Source: Bacteroidota bacterium
Lineage (GTDB): Bacteria; Bacteroidota; Bacteroidia; Bacteroidales; JABHKC01
Reading direction: 5' to 3'
NCBI GenBank assembly: GCA_018692315.1
Contig: JABHKC010000153.1
Coordinates: forward strand, 1-64,000
DNA: 64,000 bases
In this document: in pieces, positions 38,184 to 47,159 of the stretch
How the letters are laid out: the number at the start of each line of letters is the position of its first letter
Position numbering within the stretch: the first letter of the stretch is position 1
Made by a program: the position numbers and the translations under genes
Notes under the pieces: generated by a model
Databases searched by the model: none
What the model was told of the DNA's origin: nothing
The model's input: only the letters and a program-made list of their open reading frames with translations

Positions 38184-38606
38184 TCAGATATTTCGTATGA
38201 TATAAACATCATAGTCGCCCAAGTATTGAAACCCCATACTTTTATATAACTCAATTGCTGGCAAATTTTCTTTATGAACTTCTAATTTTATTTGAATCCC
38301 TTTTTCTTTGGCAAAACTCAATGAAGCTTCAGTTAAAGCTTTTCCATATCCGTGTCGTTGATGTTTCGGGTCTATTCCAAAATGATGCAAATGAAGTCTT
38401 CTTCCATCGAAAGTCATCCACGAAGTTCCTATAACTTTTGAATTTCTAATGTCTTCGATTACAAGAAATTTTCCGCCAATTTTTAACGAATTTTCAATAA
38501 TTTTCTGATTATCGCCACGTATCGCTCCTCCTAAACCTGTAATTTTCCATAATAGTTCAATTTGAGGATAATCACCTGATATATAATCTCTTATGATTAT
38601 TTTCAT
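38184..38606 (-). CDS. GNAT-family N-acetyltransferase
   Basis: The 140-residue protein has the GNAT acetyl-CoA-binding motif A (HHFGIDPKHQRHGYGKALTEASLSFA, about 74-99), with Q/RxxGxG/A as QRHGYGKA, and the C-terminal NLPAIELYKSMGFQ motif B. It acetylates an unknown amine substrate. It begins 22 bases beyond the stop of the upstream minus-strand nfeD-like gene, so both may be on one transcript. Confidence 0.88.
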   Translation of the reverse strand: MKIIIRDYISGDYPQIELLWKITGLGGAIRGDNQKIIENSLKIGGKFLVIEDIRNSKVIGTSWMTFDGRRLHLHHFGIDPKHQRHGYGKALTEASLSFAKEKGIQIKLEVHKENLPAIELYKSMGFQYLGDYDVYIIRNI

Positions 38607-38628
38607 AATTTATGAAAAATCAACTATA

Positions 38629-40014
38629 TTAAGATTTTATAACATAAACTTGTCCGGTTTCATGTCTGACAACTTTAATCTTTTCTCCATTTTCAATAAA
38701 ACCATATTCTGCTTTAGCATCAAAAATATCATTGTCAATCATCACTTTTCCGGAAGGTCGAAGAATTGTTGCAGCAACACCGGTTTTTCCTAACAAACTA
38801 TCAAATTGATTATCTCCAACTACAAAACCATCATTTTTATCCTGTTTGGCATTTAGAACTAAATATTTGAACGAATTTGAGGTTAATAACTTTTTGCTCA
38901 AATAGATAGATCCAGCAATTGATAGAAAAATGGAGAAAATTACAATGAACAGTGCTTTGATGATAGGTTCGATATGAGGCAAGGTAAATTCGAAATCCAA
39001 ATTATCTACCATGCTTAGTGTAAGTCCAAAAATCACCAAAAATATTCCAGAAACTCCTGCAACTCCAAATCCTGGAAAGGCAAAAACTTCGAGCGCAATC
39101 AGAATTATTCCGACAATGAAAATAATTATTTCCCAATTTTCTGCTAGTCCTTCGAGATATAATGGAGCAAAATATAATAGTGCAGCAACAACCGATGCCG
39201 CTGATGGAAAACCAATGCCGGGTGATTGAAGCTCGAAATATATTCCACCTATTATTATCATAATCAATATTCCATGAAAATATGGATTCACTAAAAATCC
39301 TATTGTTTTTTCTAATGGAGTGATAAAATATTCTTTAATTTCATAATTCTCAATGCCTTCTATCTTTAATACTTCTTTTATGTCTTCAGCTTGACTATCG
39401 CAAAAACCATGTTGCATAGCTTCAGTAGTTGTAAAAGTTAGAACTTTGCCGGTATCAATCACACCTTCTATGTAGATGCTTGGATCTACCATTGCTTGTG
39501 CAATATTTGGATCTCGTTTCCACAAAAAAGTTGTGTCGGAGCCATTTATTATTGTGTCTTGTCCGTGGGCTTGAGCTGTTGAACGCATCATGGAACGCAT
39601 AAAAGATTGGTATTTGTCAGGGACAACATTTCCTGATTGGTCAACAACAGTAGCTGCACCGATATTTGCTCCTTTTCGCATATAAATTTTGTCGCAGGCT
39701 ATAGAGATTAATGCTCCGGCAGATGCTGCATTATTATCAATAAAAACGATTACCGGTATATTGCTGTTAAGAATTTTGGTTCTTATAGAATCGGCGTCAT
39801 CAACGGTTCCTCCATAGGTGTTCATGTGAATTAGAACATAGTCGGCATTAATTTTTTTTGCTTCATCGAAACTTTGCTGAGTATGTCGCCATACGGCCGG
39901 ACCAATTTCTTGTTTAATATTAAATTTATAAACCAAAATACTATCGACAGGGTTTTCTGCTTTCGCAAATATTGATAAGAATAATATAATGCTAATAATG
40001 CCTATTTTTTTCAT
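38629..40014 (-). CDS. NfeD-family membrane-bound serine protease (ClpP-like)
   Basis: The 461-residue protein has a signal peptide, then a ClpP/SppA-like protease domain (about 25-220). Ser98 (NNAASAGALIS) is the likely nucleophile, and Lys134 is a candidate partner by analogy to archaeal 1510-N proteases. Four or more membrane helices follow (about 235-370), and the C-terminal NfeD OB-fold domain (about 390-461) ends FGFIENGEKIKVVRHE. Members of this family (long NfeD) usually pair with stomatin-like proteins; no stomatin gene is visible beside it. A minus-strand TAATTTTG (40045-40038) may be its -7 element. Confidence 0.9.
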   Translation of the reverse strand: MKKIGIISIILFLSIFAKAENPVDSILVYKFNIKQEIGPAVWRHTQQSFDEAKKINADYVLIHMNTYGGTVDDADSIRTKILNSNIPVIVFIDNNAASAGALISIACDKIYMRKGANIGAATVVDQSGNVVPDKYQSFMRSMMRSTAQAHGQDTIINGSDTTFLWKRDPNIAQAMVDPSIYIEGVIDTGKVLTFTTTEAMQHGFCDSQAEDIKEVLKIEGIENYEIKEYFITPLEKTIGFLVNPYFHGILIMIIIGGIYFELQSPGIGFPSAASVVAALLYFAPLYLEGLAENWEIIIFIVGIILIALEVFAFPGFGVAGVSGIFLVIFGLTLSMVDNLDFEFTLPHIEPIIKALFIVIFSIFLSIAGSIYLSKKLLTSNSFKYLVLNAKQDKNDGFVVGDNQFDSLLGKTGVAATILRPSGKVMIDNDIFDAKAEYGFIENGEKIKVVRHETGQVYVIKS

Positions 40015-40124
40015 AATTATTGTTTTGTTTAGTCTTACAAAATTAGCTAAAACTTTTAAAACTATTGAATATATTCATTCTCAACATTCCAAAAATCTGA
40101 AATTTGCAAATAAAAAAAATGTAA

Positions 40125-40178
40125 ATTTGCGATTGTAAACGCAAAATTAATATTAAATTTGCGTTTATAAACGCAAAT
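40125..40178 (+). promoter_or_regulatory. Two palindromic operator-like sites overlapping the ATPase promoter
   Basis: Two 22-base sites of the form ATTTGCG-N8-CGCAAA lie at 40125-40146 (imperfect) and 40157-40178 (perfect palindrome). Their centres are 32 bases apart, close to three helical turns. The second contains a TAAATTTG -7 box (40154-40161) with TTG 18 bases upstream inside the first. It ends three bases before the ATG at 40182. A third related half-size palindrome (ATTTGCAAAT) lies at 40102-40111. Confidence 0.6.
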
Positions 40179-40181
40179 GTT

Positions 40182-41315
40182 ATGATAAATAGAATTCTTG
40201 AAAGGATAATTTATTCACATCTTGACAAAGGAAAAATTATACATATCCCTGGTCCACGGCAAGTTGGCAAAACTACTCTCCTAAAAAAAATTGAAAAGGA
40301 GACAAAGTTAAGGAGTTTATGGTTGAATGGAGACGAGGCAGAGGTTCGAGAAATGTTATCGGATAAAAGTTCTAAATTTCTGAAAAGTATTATTGGTAAA
40401 AATGAAATAGTAATAATTGATGAAGCTCAAAGAATTACTAATATTGGTATCACCTTGAAATTAATTATGGAGAATTTTCCTGATTTGAAAATTTTAGCCA
40501 CTGGTTCTTCAGCCTTTGATTTAGCAAACAAGATTAATGAACCATTAACAGGTAGAAAGATTGAATCATTTTTATTTCCATTATCTTTTTCAGAGTTGGT
40601 AAAACATACAAACATTTTAGAAGAAATTGGGATGCTTGAAAATAGAATGATTTTTGGTTATTATCCTGAGGTAGTAACATCTCCAGGCGATGAAAAGGAA
40701 GTATTGAAGAGGTTATCAGACGCTTATTTGTATAAAGATTTGTTAGCTTTTGAGAACCTGAAAAAATCTAATAAGATAGAAAAACTACTGCAAGCAATAG
40801 CTTTGCAAATTGGTAGTGAAGTTTCATATAACGAATTGGGAAGAATTGTAGGTTCTGATAATGAAACTGTTGAACGATATATTGATTTATTGGAAAAAGC
40901 CTATATAGTTTTTCGTCTTTCGTCTTTGAGTCGAAATTTAAGAAATGAACTAAAGAAAAGTAGGAAAATATATTTTTATGATAATGGGATTCGCAATGCT
41001 CTAATTCGGAACTTTAATCCTTTAAGCTTAAGGCAAGATACCGGAGCTTTATGGGAAAATTTTCTTATAGCTGAACGAATGAAAATGACAAGTTATTCAG
41101 GAAGGTGGATGAATAAGTATTTTTGGCGAACACATGCTCAACAAGAAATTGATTATATTGAAGATTACGGTGGAAAATTGTATGCCTATGAATTTAAATG
41201 GAATAAAAATCGGAAAGTTCGATTTTCAAAAACTTTTGTAAAAGCATACCCTAATAGCGAAACCAAATCAATTTCAACTGATAATTTTGTAGATTTTATT
41301 ATGGAAGCTGAATAA
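40182..41315 (+). CDS. AAA+ ATPase with C-terminal DUF4143 domain
   Basis: The 377-residue protein has Walker A at residues 24-31 (GPRQVGKT), Walker B near 78-86 (IVIIDEAQR), and a sensor-1-like 'LATGSSAFDL'. The C-terminal DUF4143 region follows (about 180-340), including a winged-helix-like 'YNELGRIVGSDNETVERYIDLLEKAYIV' and a PD-(D/E)xK-like strand (EIDYIED...LYAYEFKW). Members of this family are widespread, often horizontally spread, and of unclear function. The nuclease-like C-terminus suggests nucleic-acid handling, but this is inference. Two palindromes overlap its promoter, and the winged helix makes autoregulation possible. Confidence 0.85.
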   Translation: MINRILERIIYSHLDKGKIIHIPGPRQVGKTTLLKKIEKETKLRSLWLNGDEAEVREMLSDKSSKFLKSIIGKNEIVIIDEAQRITNIGITLKLIMENFPDLKILATGSSAFDLANKINEPLTGRKIESFLFPLSFSELVKHTNILEEIGMLENRMIFGYYPEVVTSPGDEKEVLKRLSDAYLYKDLLAFENLKKSNKIEKLLQAIALQIGSEVSYNELGRIVGSDNETVERYIDLLEKAYIVFRLSSLSRNLRNELKKSRKIYFYDNGIRNALIRNFNPLSLRQDTGALWENFLIAERMKMTSYSGRWMNKYFWRTHAQQEIDYIEDYGGKLYAYEFKWNKNRKVRFSKTFVKAYPNSETKSISTDNFVDFIMEAE

Positions 41316-41366
41316 GTCAGATTTTTATAACAGTTGCTTATTTGATAATAAAAAACAAAATTATAA

Positions 41367-41489
41367 AGGGGACTTCTAAAAATGCAAATTTCTTCGTTGC
41401 TTCAAAATTTCAAAATCCTCATTTACAATAGTAAACTGCGGTTTTGAAATTTCTTACGCCTTGAAATTTACTATTTTTAGAAGTCCCCT
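41367..41489. repeat. MITE-like 123-base imperfect palindrome
   Basis: Perfect 17-base terminal inverted repeats (41367-41383 and 41473-41489, starting AGGGGACTTCT) enclose an interior that is itself partly self-complementary (AAATTTC blocks on both arms), with its centre near 41428. It has no coding capacity. It fills the gap between the converging ATPase and SRAP genes. Confidence 0.65.
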
Positions 41490-41499
41490 ATAGGAAATT

Positions 41500-42321
41500 T
41501 TAATTCAAGTGCCTGCCCCAAGTAGGAGCATCGGTAGTTCTTTTGTTGCTCCCCATTCCTTGAAGTTGAAGTTCTTTTGTCGATTTTATCTCAAATTCAG
41601 TTTCTATTCTTTGACCGATAGGTTCTATCAAAATTTTTCCTTCTGCTTTTGGGTTTTTAATTGTGGGGGTAATAGGGTAGGCGTTCATCAATTCGGAAGG
41701 GTATGCCCGCAAAAGTCTAATTATATCGCTTAGAGGAGTTTTATTATTTAACCATTTTTTTTCATTATGTTGGTGCAAAATTACCGGTGAACGTTGATGT
41801 GGTAATTTTTGTATTAGCGAATTTGCAACAGTTGTAATTATTGAAAATGATTCAACCAATTCACCTGTTTCGCTGTTTTGCCAGCTATCCCAAATTCCTG
41901 CAAAAGCAAAAGGTCTTTTTTTGTCCCTTAAATATATAAGGTATGGTTTGCTTAAGCCTTCATTTGTTGTTCCTTCGATAAAAGCATCAGCAATTACCAG
42001 ACATCTGCGACTACGTATAGGTTTTCTGAATGCTGGCTTTCTGACTATTTCACAAGATCCACTATAGTTTGAGTCATTTTCTTTATTTTTATCTCCTTCT
42101 ACACGAGCATTAAAAAGGTACATTTGCTTTTTTGCCCAAAATGGTGTTAATCCAAATTTGAACATTTGCAAAATGTTTGGATCTTCATTAGTAATAATTG
42201 GTGCTAACTGTCCGGGCGAAATATTGTAGCTTGTTTTATACTCAATTTCATTTGGGATTTTAATGTTAAACCGCTTTTCTATGACTTCAACTTTCTGAAC
42301 TTCAATATATCTTCCACACAT
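41500..42321 (-). CDS. SOS response-associated peptidase (SRAP / HMCES / YedK family)
   Basis: The start is set to the ATG at 42321 because SRAP enzymes need Cys2 at the mature N-terminus (MCGRY), which the longer frame to 42333 would block. The other active-site residues are present: Asn71 (FNARVEG), Glu116 (ADAFIEG) and His183 (SPVILH). The protein is 273 residues, slightly longer than YedK. HMCES/YedK forms a DNA-protein crosslink with abasic sites in single-stranded DNA, protecting forks. The usual FYEW motif is changed here to FIEG, keeping the Glu. No LexA box was identified. Confidence 0.9.
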   Translation of the reverse strand: MCGRYIEVQKVEVIEKRFNIKIPNEIEYKTSYNISPGQLAPIITNEDPNILQMFKFGLTPFWAKKQMYLFNARVEGDKNKENDSNYSGSCEIVRKPAFRKPIRSRRCLVIADAFIEGTTNEGLSKPYLIYLRDKKRPFAFAGIWDSWQNSETGELVESFSIITTVANSLIQKLPHQRSPVILHQHNEKKWLNNKTPLSDIIRLLRAYPSELMNAYPITPTIKNPKAEGKILIEPIGQRIETEFEIKSTKELQLQGMGSNKRTTDAPTWGRHLN

Positions 42322-42665
42322 AAAAATTATCAATTAAAAAAAACTCAAGATACAAAATCTCAAACTAATTTTTCGACCTTGCTATTAGAATATAATTTTA
42401 TCAAAAATATTTAATTTTACTATAAAATAATTGGAAAAATGTCGATTTGTATAATTTAATTTTACAAGATTATTTTTCTTACTTAAAAACAAATTTTTAG
42501 TTTTAATGTAAATCCTGAGCTTTTTCGCACATTATCAGGCGATTATATATTTTGAATTTATATTAATTAGAGATATTTATATTAATATTTTTTTTTCAAA
42601 TAATTTTGAAAATCAAATTTCGAATTAATATCTTTGCCGCTCATTTTTAAAATAAAAAATTTGGT
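42322..42665. other. Intergenic region upstream of rpsU
   Basis: 344 AT-rich bases without an open frame or convincing hairpin. Its only supportable content is the rpsU promoter at 42605-42637. Confidence 0.5.
42605..42637 (+). promoter_or_regulatory. rpsU-xerC-hpf promoter (Bacteroidetes consensus)
   Basis: TTTG (42605-42608) is followed after 20 bases by TATCTTTGC (42629-42637). This is a full match to TTTG-N19/20-TAnnTTTG. Transcription should begin near 42644, about 20 bases before the rpsU ATG. Confidence 0.75.
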
Positions 42666-42857
42666 ATGATAGTAATTCCTATAAAAGAAGGTGAAAATAT
42701 TGATAGAGCGTTGAAACGTTTCAAAAGAAAGTTTGAAAAAACTGGTGTAGTGAAGGAACTTAGAGAAAGACAAGCATTTAAAAAACCATCAGTTTGCAAA
42801 CGTGAAGAAATGATTCACGCTACTTATATTGAGCAATTGAAAAGAGAAGACAATTAA
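42666..42857 (+). CDS. rpsU: 30S ribosomal protein bS21
   Basis: The 63-residue basic protein has the family pattern 'ENIDRALKRFKRKFEKTGVVKELRERQAF.KPS'. It belongs to the small subunit platform, near the anti-Shine-Dalgarno end of 16S rRNA. It is followed by a xerC-like gene and hpf, the usual Bacteroidetes order. It has its own consensus promoter. Confidence 0.95.
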   Translation: MIVIPIKEGENIDRALKRFKRKFEKTGVVKELRERQAFKKPSVCKREEMIHATYIEQLKREDN

Positions 42858-42931
42858 TTATTTCTTTTTAATTGTATTAATGTAAATATATTTATATATT
42901 TACAAATGATTATTAATTTTGTTTTCTTTAC

Positions 42932-43816
42932 ATGAATAGGGATAAGTTTATTAAATATCTTCAATTCGAAAAAAGATATTCATCACATACTATTCGTTCA
43001 TATGATATTGATTTGAAGCAATATTTTACTTTTTGTAAAGAAAAGTATAATTGTCAAGACGATTTTATACCTGCCAATCATCTTTATATTCGCAATTGGA
43101 TAATTTCACTGCTAACTAAAAATTATTCAACAAAATCGATAAACCGAAAAACCACATCATTAAAATCATATTTTAAATATCTATTGAAAGAGAATGCGAT
43201 AGATGCAAATCCGATGGAAAAAGTAATTTCGCCAAAATCAGGAAGGAAATTACCATGTTTTGTTGATAAAGAGCAAATTAATAATTTATTGGATGAACAC
43301 GACTTTTCCAATGATTTTGAAGGATTTAGAGACAAAATGATTATTGAACTTTTTTATGTTTCAGGAATAAGACTTTCGGAATTGATAAAGTTGAAAGTTT
43401 CCGATATAAATTTCCATTCATTAAGTTTAAAAGTTCTTGGCAAAAGAAATAAAGAGAGAATTATTCCATTCAGTTTGAAACTAAAAGCAAACATTTTAGA
43501 ATACCTGCAAAAACGTCAGGAAGTTGCATTAGAAAAAACAACAGAATTTTTTGTAACAAAAAAGGGAGAGAAAACCTACGAGAAATTAATCTATAGAATT
43601 GTCAATAAATACTTACAGCTATCAACAACTATTGAACAAAAAAGCCCACATGTTTTAAGACATACTTTTGCTACACATATGCTTAACAATGGTGCCGACT
43701 TAAATGCAATAAAAGAGTTATTAGGACATTCAAATTTATCAGCAACTCAAATATATACCCACACAACTTTTGAGAAATTAAAAAATATTTATAAACAAGC
43801 TCATCCGAGAGCATAA
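42932..43816 (+). CDS. xerC: Tyrosine recombinase XerC
   Basis: The 294-residue protein has the SAM-like N-terminal core-binding domain (about 1-90) and the tyrosine-recombinase catalytic domain. Visible catalytic elements are Arg in SGIRLSELI, the Lys-containing beta-hairpin (LGKRNKERIIP), the HxxR box HVLRHTFATHM, LGHSNLSATQIYTH with the following His, and the nucleophilic Tyr in that same segment. XerC/D resolves chromosome dimers at dif during division. Its position between rpsU and hpf is the standard chromosomal locus, so it is a housekeeping enzyme rather than an integrase. Confidence 0.93.
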   Translation: MNRDKFIKYLQFEKRYSSHTIRSYDIDLKQYFTFCKEKYNCQDDFIPANHLYIRNWIISLLTKNYSTKSINRKTTSLKSYFKYLLKENAIDANPMEKVISPKSGRKLPCFVDKEQINNLLDEHDFSNDFEGFRDKMIIELFYVSGIRLSELIKLKVSDINFHSLSLKVLGKRNKERIIPFSLKLKANILEYLQKRQEVALEKTTEFFVTKKGEKTYEKLIYRIVNKYLQLSTTIEQKSPHVLRHTFATHMLNNGADLNAIKELLGHSNLSATQIYTHTTFEKLKNIYKQAHPRA

Positions 43817-43834
43817 TTTTTAGGAGGAAATGAT

Positions 43835-44134
43835 ATGAATATAAAAATTCATTCTGTTCGCTTTGATGCAGATGCAAAACTCGTAGAATTCGTAGAAGCA
43901 CGTATTAACAAATTGATTCAGTTATATGATAATATAATAGGTGTAGAAGTTTTTTTACGTTTAGTAAATAATCAAAATCAAGAGAATAAAGTTACTGAAA
44001 TCAGAATTGAAATTCCAGGAAACGATTTGTTTGCCAAAAAGCAGGAAAAAACATTTGAAGCTGCAACCGATTCTGCAATAGAGGCTCTCCGTCGTCAAAT
44101 TAAAAAACACAAAGAAAAACAACGAGGCGTTTAA
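43835..44134 (+). CDS. hpf: Ribosome hibernation-promoting factor (short HPF/RaiA family)
   Basis: The 99-residue protein matches the beta-alpha-beta-beta-beta-alpha fold family of RaiA/HPF (IKIHSVRFDADAKLVEFVEARINKL; IRIEIPGNDLFAKKQEKTFEAATDSAIEALRRQIKKHKEK). It lacks the C-terminal dimerisation domain of long HPF. It binds the 30S decoding centre in stationary phase. A good Shine-Dalgarno-like AGGAGG lies 12 bases before the ATG, unusual in this lineage. It is the last gene of the rpsU unit. Confidence 0.92.
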   Translation: MNIKIHSVRFDADAKLVEFVEARINKLIQLYDNIIGVEVFLRLVNNQNQENKVTEIRIEIPGNDLFAKKQEKTFEAATDSAIEALRRQIKKHKEKQRGV

Positions 44135-44586
44135 GCAAGTTAGTTTTTTGATTTTTACAAGAATTATTTTTAGTTAAAGTTTTTCATTATATAATGAATG
44201 GAAAACAGAATTAAATGATTATTTGAAATTTATTAAATTCGAAAAAAATCTACTATTTTGCAGATAAATCATCAAATGAAATTTTGTTCAAAAAAGAGCT
44301 ATCATTATTCTATTGAAAAAAAAATAATGCTTTTCTAAATATCTTTTTTTAGAATTTTCATAAATAATTCATTAACTTCAATTAATTTATAAGCATTGAT
44401 CTATATCTAAAAATATCTGCTCAAATATATCTTGCTGATTATCTGTGCGTTTCACAAAAAAAATGAAACAAACAAAAATGCAAATAATTAGAAAAAAAAT
44501 GCAATATTTATTTTGATGTTAAAAATTAAGTATATACATTTGCAAACTATTTTGAAAAAAAGAAATAGGAGTTCTTTTATAGTAAT
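44135..44586. other. Intergenic region between hpf and the tRNA cluster
   Basis: 452 AT-rich bases without a credible open frame or terminator hairpin. It contains the promoter at 44512-44543 that should drive the tRNA-tuf transcription unit. Confidence 0.5.
44512..44543 (+). promoter_or_regulatory. Promoter of the tRNA-tuf transcription unit (Bacteroidetes consensus)
   Basis: TTTG (44512-44515) is followed after exactly 19 bases by TACATTTGC (44535-44543), a perfect match to the primary-sigma consensus. The predicted start near 44550 is about 37 bases before the first tRNA. Confidence 0.8.
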
Positions 44587-44660
44587 GCCGATGTAGCTCA
44601 GTTGGTCAGAGCAGCTGATTTGTAATCAGCAGGTCGACGGTTCGAATCCGCCCATCGGCT
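44587..44660 (+). tRNA. tRNA-Thr (TGT)
   Basis: 74 bases with a full cloverleaf. Acceptor GCCGATG pairs with CATCGGC. The anticodon stem GCTGA/TCAGC carries loop TTTGTAA with anticodon TGT. The T loop TTCGAAT is intact. CCA is not encoded. Confidence 0.96.
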
Positions 44661-44679
44661 CTATTACTTTTTATTGAAA

Positions 44680-44761
44680 GGGGGGATACCAAAGCGGTCA
44701 AATGGGGCAGACTGTAAATCTGTTGGCAGCGCCTTCGGAGGTTCGAATCCTCCTCCCCCCA
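44680..44761 (+). tRNA. tRNA-Tyr (GTA)
   Basis: 82 bases with the long variable arm expected of bacterial tRNA-Tyr. Acceptor GGGGGGA pairs with TCCCCCC. The anticodon loop is CTGTAAA with anticodon GTA. CCA is not encoded. Confidence 0.96.
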
Positions 44762-44776
44762 CGGTTGAATTAAAAA

Positions 44777-44849
<73 letters not shown>

Positions 44850-44860
44850 CTTTTTTATTA

Positions 44861-44932
<72 letters not shown>

Positions 44933-44990
44933 CTAAACTGTGGATTGTTACTTGAAATAATAAACTTTAAATTTTTAATATATTTGAATT

Positions 44991-46178
44991 ATGGCTAAAG
45001 AAAAATTTGATAGGTCGAAACCGCACGTTAATATTGGCACAATAGGCCATGTCGATCATGGTAAAACAACATTAACCTCTGCTATTACAATGATATTAGC
45101 AAAAGATGGTCTTGCGGAAGTGAAAGATTTTGACTCAATTGACAATGCTCCTGAAGAAAAAGAAAGAGGTATTACAATTAATACTGCACATGTAGAATAC
45201 TCAACAAAAAATCGCCATTATGCTCACGTTGACTGTCCAGGTCACGCCGATTATGTAAAAAACATGGTTACTGGAGCAGCTCAAATGGATGGTGCTATTT
45301 TGGTAGTTGCTGCTACAGATGGTCCTATGCCTCAAACAAGAGAGCACATCTTATTAGCACGTCAGGTAAATGTTCCTAAAATAGTAGTTTTTATGAACAA
45401 AGTTGATATGGTTGACGATGAGGAGTTGTTAGAATTAGTAGAGATGGAAGTTCGTGAACTATTAGAATTTTACGAATTTGATGGCGATAATACTCCTGTT
45501 ATTCAAGGTTCTGCACTTGGTGCAATGAATTTGGAACCAAAGTGGGTAGAAAAAATTTATGAATTATTAGAAGCTGTAGATACATTCATCCCAATTCCTC
45601 CAAGAGAAAATGAAAAACCATTCCTTCTTCCTGTCGAAGATGTATTTTCAATTACAGGACGTGGTACGGTTGCAACTGGTAGAATCGAAACAGGTGTTGT
45701 TAATACCGGAGACGAAATAAGACTTATTGGTTTAGGTGCAGAAGGACGTAAAACGGTTTGTACTGGAGTAGAAATGTTCCGAAAAATTCTTGATAGAGGA
45801 GAAGCCGGTGACAATGTAGGTCTATTACTCAGAGGTGTAGATAAAAAAGAAATTAAAAGAGGAATGGTAATTGCTAAACCAGATTCTATTACACCACATA
45901 CAGAGTTTAAAGCAGAAGTTTATATCTTGAAAAAAGATGAAGGTGGTCGTCACACACCATTCCATAATAATTACCGACCTCAGTTTTATCTTAGAACACT
46001 TGATGTAACAGGTGAAATTTTACTACCTGAAGGAATGGAAATGGTTATGCCAGGTGATAATGTTACAATTACTGTGAAATTAATCTACCCTGTAGCCGTA
46101 AATAAAGGTCTTCGATTTGCTATCAGAGAAGGTGGAAGAACTGTTGGAGCTGGACAAGTAATCGAAATTACTGTATAA
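44991..46178 (+). CDS. tuf: Translation elongation factor Tu
   Basis: The 395-residue GTPase has the G1 motif [11 protein letters not shown]2 RGITIN, G3 DCPGHADY and G4 NKVD. Domains 2 and 3 are complete, ending '[11 protein letters not shown]'. It delivers aminoacyl-tRNA to the ribosome. It lies directly behind four tRNA genes and is probably transcribed with them. A weak hairpin follows before tRNA-Trp. Confidence 0.98.
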   Translation: MAKEKFDRSKPHVNIGTIGHVDHGKTTLTSAITMILAKDGLAEVKDFDSIDNAPEEKERGITINTAHVEYSTKNRHYAHVDCPGHADYVKNMVTGAAQMDGAILVVAATDGPMPQTREHILLARQVNVPKIVVFMNKVDMVDDEELLELVEMEVRELLEFYEFDGDNTPVIQGSALGAMNLEPKWVEKIYELLEAVDTFIPIPPRENEKPFLLPVEDVFSITGRGTVATGRIETGVVNTGDEIRLIGLGAEGRKTVCTGVEMFRKILDRGEAGDNVGLLLRGVDKKEIKRGMVIAKPDSITPHTEFKAEVYILKKDEGGRHTPFHNNYRPQFYLRTLDVTGEILLPEGMEMVMPGDNVTITVKLIYPVAVNKGLRFAIREGGRTVGAGQVIEITV

Positions 46179-46199
46179 AAACCTGTATAATATATAAGT

Positions 46200-46235
46200 A
46201 AAAAGATTTGGTAGTTTATTCTATTAAATCTTTTT
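46200..46235 (+). terminator. Possible terminator after tuf
   Basis: AAAAAGATTT and AAATCTTTTT form an AT-rich 10-base stem with a 16-base loop, ending in T. It is weak, so read-through to tRNA-Trp and secE is likely. Confidence 0.45.
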
Positions 46236-46259
46236 ATATATATAATTATTAAGAAATAG

Positions 46260-46332
46260 ACGGGTGTAGCTCAGTTGGTAGAGCACTGGTCTCCAAAACC
46301 AGGTGTCGGGCGTTCGAGTCGCTCCTCCCGTG
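46260..46332 (+). tRNA. tRNA-Trp (CCA)
   Basis: 73 bases. Acceptor ACGGGTG pairs with CTCCCGT, with one T-T mismatch at the sixth pair. The anticodon loop CTCCAAA carries CCA, and the discriminator G fits Trp. It sits between tuf and secE, the usual Bacteroidetes arrangement. Confidence 0.93.
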
Positions 46333-46362
46333 CGAATATCTAAACTGCAAGAAAGTAAGATA

Positions 46363-46575
46363 ATGAAAATAATATTATATTTTAAAGAAGTAATAGAAGA
46401 ATTGACGCACAAAGTCTCTTGGCCAACAAGAGCCGAACTTCAAAGTAGTGCAGTAGTTGTAATGGTTGCCTCTTTAATAATCGCATTTACAGTTTTTTTA
46501 ATGGATTTTGTATTAGGAATAAATTCAAATTCTGTTTGGAAAGGATTATTAGGTTTTATTTACGATATGTTATAA
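46363..46575 (+). CDS. secE: Preprotein translocase subunit SecE
   Basis: The 70-residue protein has the SecE amphipathic region (FKEVIEELTHKVSWPTRAELQ) and a single transmembrane helix (about 31-54). The ATG at 46363 is used; the open frame extends upstream into tRNA-Trp and is not credible there. It clamps SecY in the inner-membrane translocon. nusG follows after 16 bases. Confidence 0.95.
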   Translation: MKIILYFKEVIEELTHKVSWPTRAELQSSAVVVMVASLIIAFTVFLMDFVLGINSNSVWKGLLGFIYDML

Positions 46576-46591
46576 ATAACATTTTTTTATA

Positions 46592-47140
46592 ATGGGTGAG
46601 TTCGAGAAAAAGTGGTATGTCCTAAGGGCAATTGGCGGAAAGGAAAAAAAGGTAAAAGAATATATCCTAAGTGAAATTAGCAGATTAAACCTTGAAGATT
46701 ACGTTTCTCAGATTTTAATACCAACTGAAAAAATATATCAAATCAGAAAAGGAAAAAAAATTAGTAAAGAACGAAGTTTTTTTCCTGGGTATATATTAAT
46801 TGAAGCTGCACTTGTAGGAGAAATACCACACATTATTAAAAATATTACAAATGTAATTGGCTTTTTAAGTACAACAAAAGGTGGAGAACCTACTCCTCTA
46901 CGATTGTCGGAAGTAAATAGAATATTAGGTAAAGTTGATGAGTTGGCAGAAAGCGATGAAGAAATCAATGTACCTTTCTGCGTTGGAGAAGCAGTTAAAG
47001 TTACCGATGGGCCGTTTAACAATTTCTCTGGAATAATTGAAGAAGTAAATGAAGAGAAAAAGAAACTAAAAGTAATGGTTAAAATATTTGGAAGAAGAAC
47101 ACCATTAGAACTTAGTTTCATGCAAGTAGAAAAAGAATAA
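46592..47140 (+). CDS. nusG: Transcription termination/antitermination factor NusG
   Basis: The 182-residue protein has the NGN domain ([30 protein letters not shown]) and a C-terminal KOW motif ([22 protein letters not shown]). It binds RNA polymerase and links it to Rho or ribosomes. It is part of the secE-nusG-rplK cluster. Confidence 0.96.
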   Translation: MGEFEKKWYVLRAIGGKEKKVKEYILSEISRLNLEDYVSQILIPTEKIYQIRKGKKISKERSFFPGYILIEAALVGEIPHIIKNITNVIGFLSTTKGGEPTPLRLSEVNRILGKVDELAESDEEINVPFCVGEAVKVTDGPFNNFSGIIEEVNEEKKKLKVMVKIFGRRTPLELSFMQVEKE

Positions 47141-47159
47141 AAATTATATATTTAGAAAT

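Noticed and set aside
42932-43816. Phage or transposon integrase
   Set aside because: The position between rpsU and hpf and the sequence style fit the housekeeping XerC.
46224-46412. Antisense open frame over tRNA-Trp and the secE start
   Set aside because: It overlaps a tRNA and secE, and its protein-like match is translated tRNA.
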